Positions 54,613 through 64,000 of a stretch of 64,000 nucleotides of DNA are shown here, piece by piece; the first letter of the stretch is position 1; every line of letters begins with the position of its first letter. The notes under the pieces were generated by a model, which was not told the origin of the DNA, ran no database searches, and worked only from the letters and a program-made list of their open reading frames with translations. The position numbers and the translations under genes were made by a program. The stretch comes from Paenibacillus urinalis (GTDB lineage: Bacteria > Bacillota > Bacilli > Paenibacillales > Paenibacillaceae): positions 4,276,001 to 4,340,000 of the forward strand of contig NZ_CP118108.1 of the NCBI RefSeq assembly GCF_028747985.1, read 5' to 3'.

Positions 54613-54921
54613 TTATGCTGTTTCTTCGCTTTCTCTAGGAACGACGGAGCTGATGCTGCTGCGGTTAAATGTCAATTTAGTGACATCGTTTACACGCAAT
54701 ACGATCGTATCGTCCGTTACTTCTGTAATTACACCGTGAAGTCCGCCGATGGTTACGACCTTATCTCCTTTTTTCAAGGAGTTCAGCAAATTTCTATGTT
54801 CTTTTTGTCTTTTTTGCTGCGGTCTGATCAGAAGAAAATAGAACACCGCAAACATAAGTACCATCATAATGATGAGCTGAAGACCGCCACCGCCTGCTGC
54901 TTGTAATGGAGCATTTATCAT
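54613..54921 (-). CDS. yajC: Preprotein translocase subunit YajC
   Basis: 102 aa. One transmembrane helix (about 14-32), the FYFLLIRPQQKRQKEHRNLLNSLKKGDKVVTIGGLHG core typical of YajC, then a small beta domain. It binds SecDF in the holotranslocon. It follows tgt by about 70 nt, the order found in most bacteria. Confidence 0.94.
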   Translation of the reverse strand: MINAPLQAAGGGGLQLIIMMVLMFAVFYFLLIRPQQKRQKEHRNLLNSLKKGDKVVTIGGLHGVITEVTDDTIVLRVNDVTKLTFNRSSISSVVPRESEETA

Positions 54922-54992
54922 CTGTTTTCCCCCCTTTCACAAATTCACATACCTTATCATCAAGTACCGCTTATAAGCTACATTCCCCTGAT

Positions 54993-57183
<2,191 letters not shown>

Positions 57184-57190
57184 AAGTTCG

Positions 57191-59308
57191 TCATTCCTTA
57201 ACAATAGTTACATTCTGATAATAGTGTTTCAAAATAGACTGGTAATCATACCCTTCATCTGCCATTCCCTTGGCACCCCATTGAGACAAGCCCAATCCAT
57301 GACCGTAGCCCTGCCCGTTAAATAGGAAGGATTGAGTCTTGCTTACAGCTCGCGCATCTCCCTCGCCATTCATAACGACCATTGAATTGCCTGAGTAGGA
57401 TGAGGTTCCTGAAGCCGAAATGACATGAGCACCGCCGGAACCTTTTTTCTCCGCGGTTTGTCCATTTGCACCTAGTACAGTATAACTTCCGGTATCCGTA
57501 ATATCAAACAATGTGCTTGGCAAGCTGCCAAATGCAGACCGATAAGCATCACCATATTTCACACCAAGCACCTGACCGTTCGCCTGTACTTCTAAAGCCC
57601 GGCCTGATGGCCCTCGTTCCGTAACTTCAAGGCTCGTGATAGAAGACGGTACAGCTGTGTTCACCTTCCCTTGCAGCATCGCAACGACCTCTGCGGAAGT
57701 GAAAGGACCTCTCATCCAGCTGAAGCTTCCCGATTCATTAACCTTACCCAGAACGACGACTTCGGTTCCCGGATTCAATTGAGCTATTGGGTTGACAGTC
57801 GATTGAATTAATGGAATTTTTCGCACATTCGTATTCTGAGCCGTTACTGTCAGCTTTGGAAGCCCTGCTGCCGTCGTGCCTTCCAGCAATTTGGTATTGT
57901 CTTCCCTTACGTAGCCTGTCTTGCCATCCGTAAGCAGCACATGATACCACTCGTATGTACCTTGCTGTGCTGCTTGGTCTCCAGGACTTGCCACACTAGC
58001 GAATAGGTTGCCGCCGCCGTTCCATACCTCCGAAGGATCAGCCGTTGTTCCGCCTGCATTAGAGGAGAAGATGGCTTCAATAATCTTGCCGCCGCTCTTC
58101 AGGACTTCACCTGCTGTCGCATTAACGGCCTGTGTAACACGCTCATGCTCTGCTCCGATCCCGTTATAGGCCTGACTAAGTGTCGTATCTACAACATTGG
58201 CTATTGTAAATCGATTGCCCTGATATAGAGCATAGCTCCGTGCAGCAACAGCCTGGGCTTTCAATGTCTCTTCCGGCCAGGAGGTATACACCTCTGTTCC
58301 CACGACAGAGTAGAGATATTGCTCAAGCGGCAGCTCATTAACCAATGCCAATTGACCGTTATAAGTGCTAATCTCAAAATCACCACGATAGGTTCTCGCT
58401 GATCGTTCCGTAACGCGAATACCTGCATCTCCTCCGTCCAGCACGAGCTTAGCATCATTTCCACTGACGATATAATGATCCCGCGCCGCTGGTGAAGCAA
58501 GGTTCAGCGTAGTATCCTCACGAATTATAATTGCCTTGGTATTTGGAGAGACCGGAGTCACGGTAAGCTGGGGCAGCTGCTGTTTTACTGCTTTTTCCAC
58601 TGAAGTGAGCAGTGCATCTGTCGTCTCTTCACCGATCCAAACTGCATATTCAGGAGCTCCTGTACCCGTAGCTTGCAGCACAGTATACGCATCCAATCCT
58701 TCAGCCGTAATTGTGCTGCGTACCTTGTCAGCTGCCGCCTTGGAAGCATAGACACCGACAGAGCTATGTTTACTTCCCTTCACCGCAGGCTTTTGTCCAT
58801 TTAACAGAGTGCTGTTATTCTGGGCTATACGTGAAGAAGCCGCTTCAGCCAGACTCAGCGTATTATAATTTCCTGCATATACCTGATACACGGTCTTACC
58901 GCTCTTAGAAGCAGAATACATTATCGGTTTGTCAGCTGTGCTCTGCAGAGCCTTAGTGATCGCTGCCGCTTTGGCAAACTCATTGGTTTCGAATACTTTC
59001 ACACGATATCCGTCAACGCTGAATCGAACCTCGTCAGCATTTGAAAGTGTGATCCATGCTTCATATCCGTTACTGCCTATTATTCCAGCAGACCCATTAC
59101 CTGCTGTTTGCATGGTAACTGCCGGCGTGGTTGACTTATACGTGCTGCCTAGATCAGCAAACATGGCAACACGAATCGTATCAACTTCCGATGCATCAGC
59201 ATATGACGGCATGTAAAGACTTCCTGCTACCACTGCCGCTGCTACAGCGAGCTTCGCCCCCTGTAACCAATGCAGACGACGCTCGCTCGACTTTGTTCTT
59301 CGGTACAT
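57191..59308 (-). CDS. Secreted SpoIID/LytB-domain protein with SPOR-like and SH3-like parts
   Basis: 705 aa. A signal peptide ends near residue 39 (SYADA). An SPOR-like repeat region spans about 100-220. The SpoIID domain begins near 300: [21 protein letters not shown] (Glu329 as probable catalytic acid), [26 protein letters not shown] bacterial SH3-like domain (about 480-550) interrupts it before the C-terminal [19 protein letters not shown] block. SpoIID cleaves denuded glycan strands in sporulation; this relative may act in vegetative or spore wall remodelling. It lies between ruvB and queA. Confidence 0.9.
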   Translation of the reverse strand: MYRRTKSSERRLHWLQGAKLAVAAAVVAGSLYMPSYADASEVDTIRVAMFADLGSTYKSTTPAVTMQTAGNGSAGIIGSNGYEAWITLSNADEVRFSVDGYRVKVFETNEFAKAAAITKALQSTADKPIMYSASKSGKTVYQVYAGNYNTLSLAEAASSRIAQNNSTLLNGQKPAVKGSKHSSVGVYASKAAADKVRSTITAEGLDAYTVLQATGTGAPEYAVWIGEETTDALLTSVEKAVKQQLPQLTVTPVSPNTKAIIIREDTTLNLASPAARDHYIVSGNDAKLVLDGGDAGIRVTERSARTYRGDFEISTYNGQLALVNELPLEQYLYSVVGTEVYTSWPEETLKAQAVAARSYALYQGNRFTIANVVDTTLSQAYNGIGAEHERVTQAVNATAGEVLKSGGKIIEAIFSSNAGGTTADPSEVWNGGGNLFASVASPGDQAAQQGTYEWYHVLLTDGKTGYVREDNTKLLEGTTAAGLPKLTVTAQNTNVRKIPLIQSTVNPIAQLNPGTEVVVLGKVNESGSFSWMRGPFTSAEVVAMLQGKVNTAVPSSITSLEVTERGPSGRALEVQANGQVLGVKYGDAYRSAFGSLPSTLFDITDTGSYTVLGANGQTAEKKGSGGAHVISASGTSSYSGNSMVVMNGEGDARAVSKTQSFLFNGQGYGHGLGLSQWGAKGMADEGYDYQSILKHYYQNVTIVKE

Positions 59309-59527
59309 TTAGTTATTCTCCTCCCCCATGTTGGTGCAAAAGACTCCCTCTCCATTGCATAATGTTCATATCGTTTCTCTGGCTGTACAATTATACCTGT
59401 AGATTTGTTCTACTTATCCAACACTTTGAGCATCATTTGATATAAGATATGCAGCAGAAATACATGGCCAGTTCTCCAGCAGCGGGGCATTATTGCCTAT
59501 GAACATGTCTTACTCTAGGTCAAACTC

Positions 59528-60532
59528 TTACTTATCTGTTGGCATGGGAATACCAAGATGTTCGTATGCCGCAGGTGTTACCACTCTGCCTCTAGGTGTC
59601 CTTTGAAGAAATCCAATCTGAAGCAGATAAGGCTCGTAGACATCTTCAATGGTCTGACTTTCTTCACCTATTGTTGCTGCAATCGTATCCAGTCCGACAG
59701 GCCCGCCCCGGAAGCTCACAACCATCGACTTCAGCATCTTATAATCTATATCGTCAAGTCCACGCGGATCAATTTGCAATCTTTTTAAAGCTTCCTCTGC
59801 CAAAGCAGAAGTAATGATTCCATCTCCCCGCACCATAGCAAAATCACGCACACGCTTCAGCAATCTGTTCGCAATTCGAGGCGTTCCTCTTGAACGAAGT
59901 GCAATCTCTTCGGCAGCATCGCCAACAATCTCAATACCGAGCAAATCCGCTGTACGAGATACAATGTAAGTCAGCTCGTCCACGGTATAGAACTCAAGAC
60001 GACTGATTACTCCGAAACGATCTCGTAACGGTGCTGATAGCAGTCCTGCTCGTGTAGTAGCACCTACCAATGTAAACGGAGGAAGATCCAGTCGCACAGA
60101 ACGCGCACTCGGTCCTTTTCCGATCATAATATCAAGAGCAAAATCCTCCATAGCCGGATACAGCACTTCTTCTACGGAACGATGCAATCGGTGAATTTCA
60201 TCGATAAAGAGAACGTCCCCTTCCTGCAGATTGGTTAAGAGCGCAGCCAGATCACCCGGCCGTTCAATGGCAGGTCCTGAGGTTGTCCGAAGGTTAACAC
60301 CCAGCTCATTCGCGATAATGTTGGATAATGTCGTTTTGCCAAGACCCGGAGGTCCGTACAATAGCACATGATCCAGCGCCTCGTTACGCATCTTGGCAGC
60401 TTCAATGTATACCTTCAGGTTCTCTTTGACCTGATCTTGCCCTATATACTCATTTAAATAGCGGGGACGCAGACTTAGCTCCACCGCGTGATCTTCCATC
60501 ATCAGATTGGCGGATATAATCCGTTCATCCAT
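59528..60532 (-). CDS. ruvB: Holliday junction branch migration ATPase RuvB
   Basis: 334-aa AAA+ motor. Walker [10 protein letters not shown] near 58-66, Walker B FIDEIHRL near 108-115, sensor 1 GATTRAG near 160, arginine finger region SAPLRDRFG, then a winged-helix C-terminus. The ATG at 60532 has GAGGG upstream; the frame extends eight codons before it without a better site. It follows ruvA by 54 nt. Confidence 0.98.
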   Translation of the reverse strand: MDERIISANLMMEDHAVELSLRPRYLNEYIGQDQVKENLKVYIEAAKMRNEALDHVLLYGPPGLGKTTLSNIIANELGVNLRTTSGPAIERPGDLAALLTNLQEGDVLFIDEIHRLHRSVEEVLYPAMEDFALDIMIGKGPSARSVRLDLPPFTLVGATTRAGLLSAPLRDRFGVISRLEFYTVDELTYIVSRTADLLGIEIVGDAAEEIALRSRGTPRIANRLLKRVRDFAMVRGDGIITSALAEEALKRLQIDPRGLDDIDYKMLKSMVVSFRGGPVGLDTIAATIGEESQTIEDVYEPYLLQIGFLQRTPRGRVVTPAAYEHLGIPMPTDK

Positions 60533-60586
60533 ATTTATCCCTCTATTCTGCTTCAAGCATTAACAAGCGGAGATATCCCGCTTTTT

Positions 60587-61204
60587 TTATCCAGTAAACA
60601 ACATTTTGAGTGCCTTTTTCATCAAAAGATCTGCTGTATCCTCAGCAGTTGTCTCATTCTTCATCTTGAGCCATACCTTATCCAGCTCGCTGTCTGTATA
60701 TCCAAGTGCCTTCAAGCCTTCACGTGCCTCTGACCAGTAGGAGCCATCGCCTTCTTCCGCCACATTCGGTGCGAATAGACCGGTAGCATACATGGCACCT
60801 CCAAATCCGTCAAGCTTGTCCTTCAGGTCAAGTATCATCCGCTGAGCCGTCTTTTTACCGATACCCGGCAGCTTCGTAAGAAACGTAATATTCTCCTGAT
60901 GAATGGCCGCGATCAGCTGATCTGGTGTACCTCCAGTTAGGATGCCCAGTGCTACCCGCGGACCAATCCCGGAGACTTCAATTAATTTACGAAAAAGCTG
61001 CTGCTCCTCACGCGTAGAAAAACCGTATAACAGCATTGCGTCCTCTCTCACATGATGATGAGTATACACCGTTACAGCAGTTCCTTCCTGCTTAGCAAAA
61101 ACAAAAGGGTTCGGGCAAAAAATCTGATAGCCGATTCCTTGAACATCGATGACCACATAATCATTTTCAATCATGACAACAGGCCCTTTAATATAATCTA
61201 TCAT
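60587..61204 (-). CDS. ruvA: Holliday junction DNA-binding protein RuvA
   Basis: 205 aa. OB-fold N-terminus (MIDYIKGPVVMIENDYVVIDVQGIGYQI), two helix-hairpin-helix motifs (VSGIGPRVALGIL and LPGIGKKTAQRMILDL) and the C-terminal domain III (YWSEAREGLKALGYTDSEL) that contacts RuvB. Its ATG overlaps the ruvC stop in an ATGA. Confidence 0.97.
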   Translation of the reverse strand: MIDYIKGPVVMIENDYVVIDVQGIGYQIFCPNPFVFAKQEGTAVTVYTHHHVREDAMLLYGFSTREEQQLFRKLIEVSGIGPRVALGILTGGTPDQLIAAIHQENITFLTKLPGIGKKTAQRMILDLKDKLDGFGGAMYATGLFAPNVAEEGDGSYWSEAREGLKALGYTDSELDKVWLKMKNETTAEDTADLLMKKALKMLFTG

Positions 61205-61710
61205 TTTCTCGTAACCTCATTTAACTTCGAATTTAGTGTATAGGAATGGGCATGACATATAGCCACAGCCAAGGCATCTGCAACGTCGTCTGGTTTAGGG
61301 ACGGTCTGCAGCTTGAGATACATTCGAACCATCTCCTGAACCTGCTTCTTCTCTGCCTTACCGTAGCCAACGATAGCCTGCTTAACCTGCATCGGTGTGT
61401 ACTCAGCTATAGGCAGTCCCCTCTGCGTAGCCGCAAGCACCAGCACTCCCCTCGCCTGACTTACTGACATCGCTGTAGTTACATTTCGATTAAAAAACAA
61501 TTTCTCCAGTGCAACTGCATCCGGCTTATATTTATCTATCAATTGGCACATTGCTTCATATACATGTAGTAGTCGTTCCTCATCAGGCGTGTGTGCCTCT
61601 GTCTGTATCGATCCGTATTGTACAGGTGTTAATTTGTTCCCTGTTTTATCCACGAAGCCAAACCCTACAATAGCTATCCCAGGGTCAATTCCTAAAAAGC
61701 GCAAAACCAT
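61201..61710 (-). CDS. ruvC: Crossover junction endodeoxyribonuclease RuvC
   Basis: 169 aa RNase H-fold resolvase. The four acidic residues are in FLGIDPGIAIVGFG, ALEKLFFNRN (Glu), and the C-terminal KPDDVADALAVAICH (Asp pair). It cuts Holliday junctions moved by RuvAB. It opens the ruvCAB cluster, about 195 nt after bofC, with a terminator between. Confidence 0.97.
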   Translation of the reverse strand: MVLRFLGIDPGIAIVGFGFVDKTGNKLTPVQYGSIQTEAHTPDEERLLHVYEAMCQLIDKYKPDAVALEKLFFNRNVTTAMSVSQARGVLVLAATQRGLPIAEYTPMQVKQAIVGYGKAEKKQVQEMVRMYLKLQTVPKPDDVADALAVAICHAHSYTLNSKLNEVTRK

Positions 61711-61838
61711 CTCTCCTTAACATCTGCGAACATATGTATCGTTTAATCATTATATCAAATGTTCAAGGCATAGAACGAAAAAGTTTGCACTTCTACGAAA
61801 ACTCCTACAATTTCGTGAAATTTCGAACATAACAAACA

Positions 61839-61866
61839 CAAAAAAGGCAGTTTTCACTGCCCTTTC
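61839..61866 (-). terminator. Terminator after bofC
   Basis: AAGGGCAGT-GAAA-ACTGCCTT stem and T6 on the minus strand, about 40 nt after the bofC stop. Confidence 0.88.
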
Positions 61867-61904
61867 TTTCAATTAACTGCATATTAAATTATTCAGAAAT
61901 ATAT

Positions 61905-62576
61905 TCATCTTACAATATTCCCGACGGGTGCAACTGCATAATCGCTAAAAGTCGATAAAACACTGTTGTATTCATCAACATCCTGAATGCGAATTCCTTT
62001 GTGGAGCTGCTCTAGGACTCCCTCTGGGAGAGAGGATTCCATCGTCCCTACATCCAGCTGAAAAAAAGTACGAATGACCTTCTCTTCATCAGGTTCACCT
62101 TGGTACAGTATCAAATTCCCATTAGGATCTACTCCCATAAATGCATTTTCTCTGCATTCTGGAGATAGATCATGAATCTGTTCATTCAGTATAAGTCGGT
62201 CCTGTTCCAAGCGACCGCTCCAATCGGGATGCTGCTTAATCATGGAGACCATTTCAGCGGTATCAAATATCCCCAGAGATATGGTCTCCACGCCACAAAT
62301 ATAACTCTTCTCCAAGGCGACTTCTCTTACCTGCTCTGTACCTTCAAGCTTGTTGATAAGCACTTCCTGTGAGGGGTCAGACTCTTTCATAAACGCCATA
62401 TGATTCCCAATGACCTCCACACTGTCCGGCATAGTCAATAAAGACTGCAATGTTTGTGATAACGGAAGCCCGCCTATAGCCATTGCCGCGAGAACCAAAC
62501 ATAGGGTAAGCGTCCAGAAAGTACGTTTAAGTCGTTTAAATCGTTTATCTTTATTTTTTCGTCGAAAAAAAATCAA
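61905..62576 (-). CDS. bofC: BofC family forespore protein
   Basis: 223 aa. One N-terminal membrane or signal helix (about 20-40), then VREVALEKSYICGVETISLG (BofC N-terminal region) and ECRENAFMGVDPNGNLILYQGEPDEEKVIRTFFQLDVG, matching the BofC C-terminal domain. In B. subtilis BofC restrains SpoIVB signalling to pro-sigma-K processing in the intermembrane space. The start is TTG at 62576, with AAGGGG 6 nt upstream. It lies just downstream of the tRNA cluster terminator. Confidence 0.85.
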   Translation of the reverse strand: MIFFRRKNKDKRFKRLKRTFWTLTLCLVLAAMAIGGLPLSQTLQSLLTMPDSVEVIGNHMAFMKESDPSQEVLINKLEGTEQVREVALEKSYICGVETISLGIFDTAEMVSMIKQHPDWSGRLEQDRLILNEQIHDLSPECRENAFMGVDPNGNLILYQGEPDEEKVIRTFFQLDVGTMESSLPEGVLEQLHKGIRIQDVDEYNSVLSTFSDYAVAPVGNIVR

Positions 62577-62635
62577 TGGAATCCCCTTCTATCACACTTT
62601 TTTGTTAAGTGTGACCGGAATTCAATAAATATATA

Positions 62636-62667
62636 CAAAAAAGGTTACCGCCTTAGCGATAACCTTT
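62636..62667 (-). terminator. Terminator of the rRNA-tRNA operon
   Basis: Stem AAGGTTATCGC / GCGGTAACCTT with loop TAAG, then T6 on the minus strand, immediately after tRNA-Pro. Confidence 0.9.
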
Positions 62668-62674
62668 CCCTGAA

Positions 62675-62748
62675 TCGGGATGACACGATTTGAACATGCG
62701 ACCCCCTGGTCCCAAACCAGGTGCTCTACCAAGCTGAGCTACATCCCG
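62675..62748 (-). tRNA. tRNA-Pro (UGG)
   Basis: 74-nt cloverleaf with 7-bp acceptor CGGGATG / CATCCCG and anticodon loop TTTGGGA. The CCA end is not encoded. It is the last tRNA of the cluster. Confidence 0.95.
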
Positions 62749-62756
62749 ATAAATAA

Positions 62757-62836
62757 TGCCGGTGAAGGGACTCGAACCCCCACGGTTTCCCTCACGATTT
62801 TGAGTCGCGCGCGTCTGCCAATTCCGCCACACCGGC
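62757..62836 (-). tRNA. tRNA-Leu (CAA)
   Basis: 80-nt class II tRNA with acceptor GCCGGTG / CACCGGC, anticodon loop CTCAAAA and an extended variable arm. No CCA is encoded. Confidence 0.93.
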
Positions 62837-62858
62837 CTATTTTGTAAAATAAAGAAAA

Positions 62859-62930
62859 AGCGGAAGACGGGAATCGAACCCGCGACCCTCGCCTTGGCAA
62901 GGCGATGCTCTACCGCTGAGCCACTTCCGC
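62859..62930 (-). tRNA. tRNA-Gly (GCC)
   Basis: 72-nt cloverleaf, acceptor GCGGAAG / CTTCCGC, anticodon loop TTGCCAA. No CCA is encoded. Confidence 0.95.
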
Positions 62931-62939
62931 TTAATAGGA

Positions 62940-63020
62940 TGCGCGTGGAGGGACTTGAACCCCCACGTCAAAGACGCTAGATCCTAAGTCTAGTGCGTCT
63001 GCCAATTCCGCCACACGCGC
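62940..63020 (-). tRNA. tRNA-Leu (UAG)
   Basis: 81-nt class II tRNA, acceptor GCGCGTG / CACGCGC, anticodon loop CTTAGGA and long variable arm. No CCA is encoded. Confidence 0.94.
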
Positions 63021-63074
63021 ATATATATGGAGAGTCATATCGACTCGAACCAACTACTTATCAAAGATTTAAAA

Positions 63075-63151
63075 TGGCGGAACTGACGGGATTCGAACCC
63101 GCGATCTCCTGCGTGACAGGCAGGCATGTTAGGCCTCTACACCACAGTTCC
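63075..63151 (-). tRNA. tRNA-Asp (GUC)
   Basis: Acceptor GGAACTG / CAGTTCC, anticodon stem CCTGC-CTGTCAC-GCAGG. CCA is encoded at 63075-63077 after discriminator G. Confidence 0.95.
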
Positions 63152-63162
63152 ACGTAAATCAA

Positions 63163-63236
<74 letters not shown>

Positions 63237-63246
63237 ATATTAAGAA

Positions 63247-63319
63247 TGGAGACTGAGGGGATCGAACCCCCGACCCTCTGCTTGTAAGGCAGATGCTCTC
63301 CCAGCTGAGCTAAGTCTCC
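63247..63319 (-). tRNA. tRNA-Val (UAC)
   Basis: 73-nt cloverleaf, acceptor GGAGACT / AGTCTCC, anticodon loop CTTACAA. No CCA is encoded. Confidence 0.95.
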
Positions 63320-63342
63320 ATTATGTAAAGTTTAAAAGAAAG

Positions 63343-63414
63343 TGACCCGTAGGGGATTCGAACCCCTGTTACCTCCGTGAAAGGGAGGTGTCTTAACCCC
63401 TTGACCAACGGGCC
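63343..63414 (-). tRNA. tRNA-Glu (UUC)
   Basis: 72-nt cloverleaf, acceptor GGCCCGT / ACGGGTC with one G-U pair, anticodon loop CTTTCAC. No CCA is encoded. It is a target of MnmA, whose gene is in this window. Confidence 0.95.
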
Positions 63415-63416
63415 GC

Positions 63417-63492
63417 TGGCTCCCCGAACAGGACTCGAACCTGTGACAACTCGATTAACAGTCGAGTGCTCTACCAACTGAGCTATCAGGGA
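63417..63492 (-). tRNA. tRNA-Asn (GUU)
   Basis: Acceptor TCCCTGA / TCGGGGA with one T-G pair, anticodon loop CTGTTAA. CCA is encoded at 63417-63419. First tRNA after 5S rRNA. Confidence 0.95.
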
Positions 63493-63515
63493 ATATGTAA
63501 TAAAATAATAGTTCA

Positions 63516-63632
63516 GCTTGGCGGCGTCCTACTCTCCCAGGACCCTGCGGTCCAAGTACCATCGGCGCTGGAGGGCTTAACGGTCGTGTTCGGGATGGGT
63601 ACGTGTGGAACCCCTCCGCTATCGCCACCAAA
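63516..63632 (-). rRNA. rrf: 5S ribosomal RNA
   Basis: About 117 nt on the minus strand beginning TTTGGTGGCGATAGC and ending near GCCGCCAAGC. The internal CCCATCCCGAACACG and GGGAGAGTAGG segments are the conserved 5S loops. Terminal stem TGGTGGC/GCCGCCA closes. Exact ends may differ by one or two bases. Confidence 0.95.
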
Positions 63633-63856
63633 CATGATTTTTGCGCTGTGATATCTTCGGCGAATCATCACCAGCAAAATATCAATCCTTAAAAAGGACA
63701 TGCAGCTTCAAATCTTTACAAGGAATTTACTCCCTGAAAACTAGATACGAAACAATGTGCGATGTTAGAATCTTTGTTTACCCGGTTTTGTTCCGGGCCC
63801 CGAGAAAGTATTCGGATTCATCTTCGAAGCATTCGCTTCACTTTCTTGGGTATCTT
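63633..63856. other. 23S-5S internal transcribed spacer
   Basis: 224-nt spacer. It holds a CCCTGAAAACTAGATACG-like stretch (minus strand) seen in rRNA spacers of this group, probably for processing stems. No tRNA or ORF lies in it. Confidence 0.7.
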
Positions 63857-64000
63857 TTGGATAAGCCCTCGACCGATTAGTACTGGTCAGCTCCATGCAT
63901 TGCTGCACTTCCACCCCCAGCCTATCTACCTCGTCGTCTTCAAGGGGTCTTACTAGTTGGGAAATCTCATCTTGAGGGGGGCTTCACGCTTAGATGCTTT
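63857..64000 (-). rRNA. rrl: 23S ribosomal RNA, 3' end (rest outside the window)
   Basis: The final 140 nt or so of 23S rRNA on the minus strand, with GATGAGATTTCCCAACTAG, the CTTGAAGACGACGAGG segment and the 3' CTAATCGGTCGAGGGCTTA. The 3' end is placed near 63857 by analogy with Bacillus. Confidence 0.93.

Overview
The window comes from a low-GC Gram-positive endospore former, most likely Paenibacillus or a close relative. The order of genes follows the Bacillus subtilis yrr/yrv/yrb region: alaS-ireB-ruvX-DUF1292-mltG-U32-U32-pbp, then cymR/cysteine desulfurase/mnmA, rarA, aspS-hisS, dtd-relA, apt-recJ, secF-secD, comN, spoVB, yajC-tgt-queA, ruvBAC and bofC. Sporulation genes (spoVB, bofC, a SpoIID/LytB-domain gene), T-box leaders and many GTG/TTG starts with strong GGAGG sites fit this placement. 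Unlike B. subtilis, secD and secF are separate genes. No prophage, insertion sequence, CRISPR array or defence island was seen.

Layout. 1-3 kb: partial sirtuin, HAD phosphatase, and a kdgK-kdgA pair that turns 2-keto-3-deoxygluconate into pyruvate and glyceraldehyde-3-phosphate. 3-8 kb: a KGG-repeat stress protein, ilvD, a two-domain polysaccharide deacetylase and an AI-2E-family permease. 8-21 kb: class B PBP, chemoreceptor, two U32 tRNA-hydroxylation proteins, mltG, two DUF1292 proteins, ruvX, ireB and alaS behind a T-box. 21-28 kb: permease, zinc ribbon, PRC-barrel protein, cysteine desulfurase, cymR, divergent mnmA, two fluoride-channel genes chained to rarA. 28-34 kb: a cluster of three paralogous small membrane proteins of unknown function, a HelD-type helicase, a purine permease and tcdA. 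34-39 kb: aspS and hisS separated by about 490 nt of hairpin-forming tandem repeats, with a T-box upstream of hisS.

39-48 kb: an unknown acidic protein, a DJ-1-family stress protein, a possible 55-aa gene between two terminators, dtd, relA, uracil permease, apt and recJ. 48-54 kb: a CDF-like transporter lacking the usual metal ligands, secF, secD with a clear sigma-A promoter, comN, spoVB, a DUF421 protein and yrzE. 54-62.6 kb: yajC-tgt-queA, a SpoIID/LytB protein, ruvBAC and bofC. 62.6-64 kb: the 3' part of an rRNA operon (23S end, 5S) followed by nine tRNA genes and a terminator, all on the minus strand.

Functional themes are tRNA charging, modification and proofreading (alaS, hisS, aspS, dtd, tgt, queA, mnmA, tcdA, U32 pair), DNA repair and recombination (ruvABC, recJ, rarA), protein export (secD, secF, yajC), cell-wall work (pbp, mltG, deacetylase, SpoIID-like) and stringent response (relA). 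The least explained parts are the triple membrane-protein cluster, the hisS-aspS repeat array, the extended alaS leader and the small gene near 40.1 kb.
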